A DNA stretch of 12,000 nucleotides. It comes from Xanthobacteraceae bacterium (GTDB lineage: Bacteria > Pseudomonadota > Alphaproteobacteria > Rhizobiales > Xanthobacteraceae). The stretch's first letter is position 1. Every line of letters begins with the position of its first letter. Shown in pieces: positions 7,615 through 12,000 of this stretch. Under the pieces are notes generated by a model, which saw nothing but the letters and a program-made list of their open reading frames with translations, was not told where the DNA came from and did no database searches. Location: assembly GCA_030043175.1 (NCBI GenBank), contig JASHYD010000437.1, positions 1 through 12,000 on the forward strand, in the 5' to 3' direction. The translations under genes were made by a program, and so were the position numbers.

Positions 7615-7782
7615 ATGGTCGACCTTCAAAGTGTCGAAGTAGAACTGCAAAATGCCCGCAGGGCGCGCATTAACGCCGAACTGGCCTGCTGCGATGTCGA
7701 AGAGCTGGCCGCAGAGATCCGGCAATCCCATCATGCCTTCAAGCGGCTGATTGCGGAGCGACGGGAGTTTAGGCTGCATTAA
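7615..7782 (+). CDS. Small hypothetical protein, 55 residues
   Basis: I do not recognise this protein. It has 55 residues, begins MVDLQSVEVELQNARRA and ends ERREFRLH. It is rich in Glu, Arg, Ala and Leu with no proline or glycine, so it should be almost entirely helical, perhaps a short coiled coil. A Cys-Cys pair lies at residues 25-26 and a His-His pair at 39-40. There is no signal peptide or membrane segment. Support for a real gene comes from AGGGGGA four bases before the ATG and a hairpin just after the stop; the coding frame also starts cleanly in an otherwise empty gap. It stands alone between two leftward genes. It could be a conserved small alphaproteobacterial protein or a spurious frame. 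Confidence 0.55.
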   Translation: MVDLQSVEVELQNARRARINAELACCDVEELAAEIRQSHHAFKRLIAERREFRLH

Positions 7783-7792
7783 GACATCGGGC

Positions 7793-7812
7793 GGACACAA
7801 ATGCCGGTGTCC
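7793..7812. terminator. Hairpin after the small ORF (possible weak terminator)
   Basis: GGACAC at 7793-7798 pairs with GTGTCC at 7807-7812 around an eight-base loop, ten bases after the stop of the small gene. No T-run follows, so it may only stabilise the 3' end or be chance. Confidence 0.3.
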
Positions 7813-7965
7813 ATTCGCGAGTGCAATCCGCCAATTGCGGCGTTGCGCGGGGATTATCAATGCTCTTTGCGTTATTCGGCATCCTCGAACTACGCGCGAG
7901 TGGACATTGCGGTGTGCGGGGGCCTGCCCTGGACGGACGACACGCCTGGTGCCCCTCTATTTAAC

Positions 7966-7979
7966 GAGCGGGAGCGCTC
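7966..7979 (-). terminator. Weak stem-loop at the gshB stop codon
   Basis: On the minus strand GAGCG-CTCC-CGCTC overlaps the gshB stop and is followed by GTTAAATAG. The stem is only five pairs and the tail is not T-rich; a weak candidate for the end of the rsmI-gshB transcript. Confidence 0.25.
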
Positions 7980-8940
7980 AGCGTTTCTCAGCAAGCTTCA
8001 GCTCGATGCGGTCCCAGATCGTCACGGCGATGTCGGCGCCGCTGAGGCGCTTGATGGCGCGGATGCCGGTCGGGGATGTGACGTTGATTTCGGTGAGGTA
8101 GCCGCCGATCACGTCGATGCCGGCGAACATCAGGCCGCGAAGACGCAGCGCCGGTCCGAGCCGTTTGCAAATCGCGCGCTCGGCATCGGTCAGGTCGGTG
8201 GCCTCGGCGGCGCCGCCCCGCACCATATTCGAGCGCACGTCGTCCGTCTGCGGGACGCGATTGACCGCGCCGGCGAACTCCCCATCGACCAATATGATGC
8301 GTTTGTCACCCTGCTTCACGGCCGGGAGATATTTCTGCACCACCCATGGCTCTCGGAACGTTGCGGCGAACAGCTCGTAGAGCGAGCCGAAATTTACATC
8401 GCCGGCTTTGAGGGCGAACACCGCCGCACCTCCGGCGCCATAAAGCGGTTTCATCACGATTTCGCCGTGCTTGGCGCGAAACGCCCTGATTTCCTCAAGC
8501 TCGCGGGTAATCAACGTCGGCGGCATCAGATCGGGAAATTCAGTGACGAACATCTTTTCGGGTGCGTTGCGCACGTGGGCCGGGTCGTTGACGACCAGCG
8601 TGTGTGGATGCACGCGCTCCAGCAGATGGGTCGCCGAAATATAGGCGAGATCGAACGGCGGATCCTGGCGCATCAGGATCACATCGAAGGCCGAGAGCGC
8701 ACTGCGCCTCGCCTCGCCCAGGGTAAAATGATCGCGTTCCACGTCGCGGACCTTGAGCGGGCGCACTGTCGCATACACCTCGCCATCGAGGAGCGCCATC
8801 TGCTCGGGCGTGTAGTAGGAAAGCTCATGGTGCCGGACTTGCGCTTCCAGGAGCAGCGCAAAAGTCGAATCGCCCCGGATATTGATCCGTTCGATCGGGT
8901 CCATTTGAACGGCGACGTGAAGGCGCCTGCGATCAGCCAT
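7978..8940 (-). CDS. gshB: Glutathione synthetase GshB
   Basis: GshB joins gamma-glutamylcysteine and glycine with ATP to make glutathione, in the cytosol. From 8940 the product has 320 residues, typical for bacterial GshB. Family motifs in order: [21 protein letters not shown] (within 10-30, a diagnostic N-terminus), MRQDPPFD (90-97), NAPEKMF (125-131), the ATP-grasp glycine-rich loop [12 protein letters not shown] (164-175), [11 protein letters not shown] (211-221) and the metal/ATP-binding [19 protein letters not shown] (274-292). The frame is open upstream to an ATG at 9111, which would give 377 residues, but that extension reads like the end of UPF0102 protein YraN and should not be counted as GshB. 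No strong ribosome binding site precedes 8940. It lies downstream of rsmI on the same strand. Confidence 0.96.
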   Translation of the reverse strand: MADRRRLHVAVQMDPIERINIRGDSTFALLLEAQVRHHELSYYTPEQMALLDGEVYATVRPLKVRDVERDHFTLGEARRSALSAFDVILMRQDPPFDLAYISATHLLERVHPHTLVVNDPAHVRNAPEKMFVTEFPDLMPPTLITRELEEIRAFRAKHGEIVMKPLYGAGGAAVFALKAGDVNFGSLYELFAATFREPWVVQKYLPAVKQGDKRIILVDGEFAGAVNRVPQTDDVRSNMVRGGAAEATDLTDAERAICKRLGPALRLRGLMFAGIDVIGGYLTEINVTSPTGIRAIKRLSGADIAVTIWDRIELKLAEKR

Positions 8941-8979
8941 GTCATTGCCAGCGAGGTTAGAGGGATGCCGAAGCCCGCC

Positions 8980-9239
8980 ATGGCGCGGCAGGCGTCCCGG
9001 AACTACCAGAACGATATCGAATCGCAATCCCGCATCGCATCCCGGTGGGTCGTTGAGCGGCCGAGATGATACGTTTGTGCCGGCGTGTGCTGATCGTTTC
9101 TGCGGCGGCATCGAAACGGTCGCAGGCCTTCGGCGAACGCCGCGATCTCGCCCAGCAGGTGTGCTCTCGCTGAAATCAAGCGATCAGGTGGGGCACCTCG
9201 TCTGTCCGCCGCCTATTCTCCCGTGCTGGCGGCGGAAAG
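8980..9239 (-). pseudogene. yraN: Decayed yraN (UPF0102, putative endonuclease) between rsmI and gshB
   Basis: This gap carries pieces of a YraN-like protein in three reading frames, in the right order. Frame one, about 9239-9132: LSAASTGE, an in-frame TAG at 9215-9213, then [15 protein letters not shown] and AAFA, matching the family's RxxAP-GEIDLIARR and LAFVEVK region in degraded form. Frame two, 9130-9053: [14 protein letters not shown] then [10 protein letters not shown], matching the usual VKAR-x-FEAA-x-E-x-I-T-x-RQ-x-RRI-x-AA block. Frame three, about 9045-8980: [17 protein letters not shown], matching the LRFDxxLV-P-RxPRH end. YraN is usually 110-130 residues (330-390 bases); about 260 remain, so there are deletions as well as frameshifts, and the acidic GEID and the VEVK catalytic motif are lost. 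rsmI-yraN-gshB is the order I know from Bradyrhizobium. Sequencing error alone is unlikely given several lesions. Family match is from memory. Confidence 0.7.
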
Positions 9240-9256
9240 TCGGCAGGGGTTCCTTG

Positions 9257-10189
9257 TCAGCCGGGTTTATCATTGTCCCGCCGCGGGAGGGCCAGGGCCC
9301 GCTGATAGACGATACGGCGCTTCTGGCCGGTCGCGCCTGCAACCGCTTCAACGGCGTCCTTGAGGGATGAAGTCGCGAGTGCGCGCCTGAGCATGGCGTC
9401 GATATCGATTGCCTCGGCAGATTCGTTTTCATCAGGAGGCCCGACGACGACGACAAACTCCCCCCGCGTCTCCGCCCCGTGCCGATAGGCAAGCGCGAGC
9501 GCCCCGACTTCGCCGCGGCGGATCTCCTCATGCAACTTGCTCAATTCCCGGCACACCGCTGCGGGCCGGCCGCCGAGCCGGTCGGCTAAGTCGTCGAGCA
9601 TGGCGGCGATCCGCGGGCCTGTTTCGAAAAAAATGAGTGTCGTGGGTAAGTCGGCGAGATCGGCTATTCGGGCGCGCCGTGCGGCGCCGCGCGGCGGCAG
9701 AAAGCCCTCAAAGAAGAACCGGTCGGTCGGCAGACCCGAAGCGGTAAGCGCCGCCAGCACGGCGCAAGCGCCGGGTATCGCGGTGACGGCATGACCCCCT
9801 GCCTGGGCCGCCCGCACCAGCTTGAAGCCGGGATCGGAAATCAGGGGCGTGCCGGCATCCGATACCAGCGCGATTGCGGCCCCGGTCTCAAGCCGCGCCA
9901 GTACTGCCGGGCGGGCGATCTCGGCATTGTGGTCATGGTAGGTCAAAAGCGGCGTTGTGATCGCGTAGCGTTCGAGCAGGCGCCGCGTTATCCGGGTATC
10001 CTCGCAGGCAATGACGTCGACCGCCGCAAGCGTTTCCAGCGCCCGCAGCGTCACGTCGCCGAGGTTTCCGATCGGGGTCGCCACAAGGTAGAGACCCGGC
10101 GCCGCCTCCCGCGCCGCAACGTCCTGTCCGAAGACGCGGAAAAGCCGCGGCGGTTGGCTTTGAGCCGTGTGAGGCGCCCGGACCATCAT
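9257..10189 (-). CDS. rsmI: 16S rRNA (cytidine(1402)-2'-O)-methyltransferase RsmI
   Basis: RsmI (YraL) methylates the ribose of C1402 in 16S rRNA using S-adenosylmethionine, tuning the decoding centre together with RsmH. The 310-residue product shows the tetrapyrrole-methylase-type fold motifs: YLVATPIGNLGDVT (34-47), CEDTR (62-66), SDAGTPLISDPG (110-121), AIPGACAVLAAL (137-148), FFFEGFLP (158-165) and CRELSKLHEE (213-222). About 30 residues precede the first motif, longer than in E. coli but usual in rhizobial relatives. Two adjacent ATG codons make the exact start uncertain and no clear ribosome binding site is seen. It is divergent from the LpoA-like gene and heads the leftward unit toward gshB. 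Confidence 0.96.
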   Translation of the reverse strand: MMVRAPHTAQSQPPRLFRVFGQDVAAREAAPGLYLVATPIGNLGDVTLRALETLAAVDVIACEDTRITRRLLERYAITTPLLTYHDHNAEIARPAVLARLETGAAIALVSDAGTPLISDPGFKLVRAAQAGGHAVTAIPGACAVLAALTASGLPTDRFFFEGFLPPRGAARRARIADLADLPTTLIFFETGPRIAAMLDDLADRLGGRPAAVCRELSKLHEEIRRGEVGALALAYRHGAETRGEFVVVVGPPDENESAEAIDIDAMLRRALATSSLKDAVEAVAGATGQKRRIVYQRALALPRRDNDKPG

Positions 10190-10320
10190 ACCAAGACGTT
10201 AACAGATCGTGACCGATTTGTAATTGCATGCGTGATGGCGACGGGCTTTAGTGTGCGCACTCGGCCCCGTGTCCGTCAGAGCGCCGGGTGTATGGTGATA
10301 CCGCCAGGGAGACTTGTCGC
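10190..10320. other. Divergent promoter region of rsmI and the LpoA-like gene
   Basis: About 130 bases between two divergent starts, so it should contain promoters for both. I see a GTTAAC palindrome near 10198-10203 and an AT-rich stretch around 10215-10230, but no convincing -35/-10 pair. Confidence 0.4.
10306..10311 (+). promoter_or_regulatory. Ribosome binding site deciding the LpoA-like start
   Basis: AGGGAG lies nine bases before the ATG at 10321, favouring it over an in-frame GTG at 10288, which also would place the signal peptide too far inside. Confidence 0.65.
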
Positions 10321-11589
10321 ATGGCCTTCCAGCGCAGTCTGTCGGAGGCCCGCGGCGCCCGGGCCCTTTTACGCCGGCAACCAATCGCGCTCGCGGCGGC
10401 GCTCGCGGCGGCGATGGGCCTTGCAGCCTGCAGCGGTATGTTAAATTCGCAGGATCTATCCCTTGGCAAAGCGACAGCCGCCGCCCCGGTTGCGCCTGGG
10501 CCGGTTCTCAACCGGAGCGCCGGCGATTTCAAGGTAGGCCTGATCCTGCCGCTGTCGGCCAGCGGAAATGCCGGTGCGGCCGGCCAGGCCATGCGCAATG
10601 CCGCCGAAATGGCGGTGGCGGAACTCGGCGATGCCAACATTCAGTTGCTACCCAAGGATGACGGCGGCACAGGGCAAGGAGCGCAATTCGCAGTCCAGCA
10701 GGCCATCGACGAAGGCGCACAGATCATTTTGGGGCCTCTATTTGCCCATTCGGTGACGAGTGCAAAGCCGATTGCCGGCAGCCACGGCATTGCGATGATC
10801 GCGTTCTCCACCGATAGCAACGTCGCCGCAGCAGGCACTTATCTCTTAAGTTTCTTGCCCGAGTCCGATGTTGACCGGGTGGTGGATTATGCGACTTCCC
10901 AAGGCAAGCATTCATTCATTGGCATCCTTCCGACGAGCGCTTACGGCAGCGTCGTCGAGGGTGAATTCAAGCAGGCGGTCGCGCGCCGGGGCGGAAGGAT
11001 CGTCGCGCTCGAACATTATGGGGACGATCGCAACAAACTCAGCGATGCCGCACGGCTCGTGGCCCAGGCCGCCGGCGGGGCCGACGCAATGTTCATTCCG
11101 GATAGCGGCGAAGCGGTCAGCAGTGTGATCGCCGCACTTTCCGCGGCGGGTGTCAACGTGCGCCAATTCACTCTCATGGGCACGCAATTGTGGGACGACC
11201 CGAAAATTTTCTCCAATCCGCTGCTCGAAGGAGGCTGGTATCCGGCGCCCGATCCGGCCGGCTTTCGCGCCTTTGCGGACCGTTACCGCAACCGCTACCG
11301 GCAGGACCCTGCCCGTCCGGCGGAATTGGCCTACGACGCCGTTACCCTCGTCGCCGCTCTCGTGAAGACGCAAGGATTACAGCGCATCACCAACGAGGTG
11401 CTGACGAATCCATCCGGGTTTGCGGGAATCGATGGCGTGTTTCGGTTTCGCAACGACGGCACCAATCAACGCGGACTCGTCATTTTGCGGGTGACGCCGT
11501 CGGGAGGCCAGGTCGTCGCGCCGGCACTGCGAACCTTCGGCACGTCAGCACTCGGTGCACAAAGTGCGATCAACTCTCCAGAGCGGTGA
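10321..11589 (+). CDS. LpoA-like penicillin-binding protein activator, periplasmic-binding-fold lipoprotein
   Basis: A 422-residue lipoprotein. The N-terminus has a basic stretch (RGARALLRRQ), a hydrophobic Ala/Leu segment and the lipobox LAAC with Cys37, so it should be lipid-anchored, probably in the outer membrane facing the periplasm. From about residue 69 (DFKVGLILPLSASG) it reads as a type 1 periplasmic-binding fold of the Leu/Ile/Val-binding kind, with ILGPLFAHSV, IAMIAFSTDSN, and ELAYDAVTLVAAL as family blocks. E. coli LpoA, whose C-terminal domain has this fold, activates penicillin-binding protein PBP1A; proteins like this one are annotated as penicillin-binding protein activators, but it lacks LpoA's N-terminal helical domain. 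Position next to rsmI mirrors E. coli rsmI-lpoA. It could instead be an amino-acid-binding lipoprotein with another role; partner not shown here. Confidence 0.85.
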   Translation: MAFQRSLSEARGARALLRRQPIALAAALAAAMGLAACSGMLNSQDLSLGKATAAAPVAPGPVLNRSAGDFKVGLILPLSASGNAGAAGQAMRNAAEMAVAELGDANIQLLPKDDGGTGQGAQFAVQQAIDEGAQIILGPLFAHSVTSAKPIAGSHGIAMIAFSTDSNVAAAGTYLLSFLPESDVDRVVDYATSQGKHSFIGILPTSAYGSVVEGEFKQAVARRGGRIVALEHYGDDRNKLSDAARLVAQAAGGADAMFIPDSGEAVSSVIAALSAAGVNVRQFTLMGTQLWDDPKIFSNPLLEGGWYPAPDPAGFRAFADRYRNRYRQDPARPAELAYDAVTLVAALVKTQGLQRITNEVLTNPSGFAGIDGVFRFRNDGTNQRGLVILRVTPSGGQVVAPALRTFGTSALGAQSAINSPER

Positions 11590-11719
11590 AAGGCGGCGCG
11601 ATGCGCTCCGGGCGGGCGCTTGGAGGATGCCGACTTCCGGACCGTGTTAGCCGGCCGACAGCATTCGCCTGGGCTCGCTTCGCGGCGTCGAACGCTGGTA
11701 CCGAGTTTGGCGCGTGACA
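11590..11719. other. Non-coding stretch after the LpoA-like gene
   Basis: About 130 bases between the lipoprotein stop and the hairpins at 11726. I see no gene here and no clear intrinsic terminator for the lipoprotein transcript. If the hairpins are a TnpB-type element end, the bases just left of them are the insertion flank and would supply the guide part of the omega RNA. Confidence 0.4.
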
Positions 11720-11810
11720 TGCTCGCCCGCCTCAAGGCGGGGGCTTCTGCCCCAGCCTCCTGCGCAGAGATTTACGGTCTTCAGGGCAGTGCCCACGGCC
11801 GTCACCGGAG
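11720..11810 (-). mobile_element. Right-end/omega-RNA-like segment of an IS200/IS605 TnpB-type element
   Basis: On the minus strand this segment ends in GGGGCAGAAGCCCC followed directly by CCCGCC-TTGA-GGCGGG. The first hairpin pairs 11749-11753 with 11740-11744 and the second pairs 11736-11741 with 11726-11731, so the two stems share bases 11740-11741. A GAAGCCC sequence running into a short GC hairpin is the pattern I know from right ends of TnpB-carrying IS200/IS605 elements, which also form the 3' scaffold of the omega RNA. A stop codon of a leftward frame lies just upstream at 11811-11813, as expected when the RNA follows the tnpB stop. The element body would lie beyond the right edge. 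Alternative: a plus-strand terminator-like hairpin for the lipoprotein gene, though no T-run follows. Confidence 0.55.
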
Positions 11811-11999
11811 CTAAGCGGCATGCTTGATCTCCAGCGGAGTCCTCTTGCCGATCCACTTGCGGATTCGCGTGGGAGCTCTTCGGCGAGGCGGAAAGGGGTT
11901 TTCGCAAGGGGAAAACTGTTTCAGTCTCGTTGTCGAGAAGGAGATCGGGTTTCGCAATTGCTTGATTGGCATACCGAAGGCCCATGCCGCGGCACTGGT
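11811..11999 (-). CDS. C-terminal tail of a leftward gene, possibly tnpB (partial)
   Basis: An open leftward frame enters from the right edge and ends at TAG 11811-11813, giving 62 residues that close with RKWIGKRTPLEIKHAA. It is basic and without membrane segments. I do not recognise a domain in it: the zinc-binding CxxC and RuvC motifs of TnpB would lie upstream, outside the window. The tnpB suggestion rests on its position just before the right-end-like hairpins and on the TPxEI-type tail that I associate loosely with such proteins. An internal ATG would give a 53-residue frame but has no ribosome binding site. It may also be a decayed remnant or not coding. Confidence 0.3.
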   Translation of the reverse strand, partial: TSAAAWAFGMPIKQLRNPISFSTTRLKQFSPCENPFPPRRRAPTRIRKWIGKRTPLEIKHAA

Positions 12000-12000
12000 A

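Noticed and set aside
7801..9069. A 422-codon rightward open frame
   Set aside because: It lies antisense to gshB, whose motifs are intact. Long antisense frames are common in GC-rich DNA and its translation has no recognisable domain.
11647..11985. A 112-codon leftward open frame over the right-edge hairpins
   Set aside because: It runs through the tandem hairpin segment and has no recognisable domain; the neighbouring frame ending at 11811 fits a TnpB-type layout better.
1..12000. CRISPR arrays, tRNA or rRNA genes
   Set aside because: No regularly spaced repeats and no tRNA- or rRNA-like stretches were seen on reading either strand.

Overview
The window is GC-rich, densely coding DNA from an alphaproteobacterium, most likely order Hyphomicrobiales (Rhizobiales), near the Bradyrhizobium/Rhodoplanes/Xanthobacteraceae relatives. 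The evidence is protein similarity recalled from memory and gene order: hslUV back to back with a histidine cluster, a DUF2628 membrane protein inside that cluster, coaA at its end, an OlsB-type acyltransferase, and rsmI/gshB opposite an LpoA-like lipoprotein. No search was run, so genus is not assigned.

Layout. Positions 1-1191 (minus strand): hslV then hslU, the peptidase and ATPase of the HslUV protease; hslU runs off the left edge. Positions 1198-1504: intergenic region between the divergent hslV and hisB. Positions 1505-6287 (plus strand): hisB, a DUF2628 membrane protein, hisH, hisA, hisF, hisE and coaA, closely spaced or overlapping and probably one transcription unit. HisH and HisF form the imidazole glycerol phosphate synthase; HisE, HisA, HisHF and HisB are successive parts of histidine synthesis. 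hisG, hisD, hisC and hisI are not here. Start codons in this cluster include GTG and TTG. Positions 6376-7311 (minus): an OlsB-like acyltransferase, convergent with coaA. Positions 7312-7614: intergenic, with two near-perfect palindromes. Positions 7615-7782 (plus): a 55-residue unrecognised protein with a good ribosome binding site. Positions 7978-10189 (minus): gshB and rsmI, separated by what reads as a decayed yraN (UPF0102). Positions 10321-11589 (plus): an LpoA-like lipoprotein divergent from rsmI, echoing the E. coli rsmI-lpoA-yraN neighbourhood. Positions about 11720-12000: a tandem hairpin resembling the right end/omega-RNA region of an IS200/IS605 TnpB-type element, with the possible tail of a leftward gene running off the right edge.

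Most of the window is ordinary housekeeping. The items most worth a second look are the yraN remnant, the TnpB-type element end, the near-identical translation start regions of hslV and hslU, the small protein gene with its palindromes, and the start codon choices in the his cluster. I see no convincing new multi-gene system.
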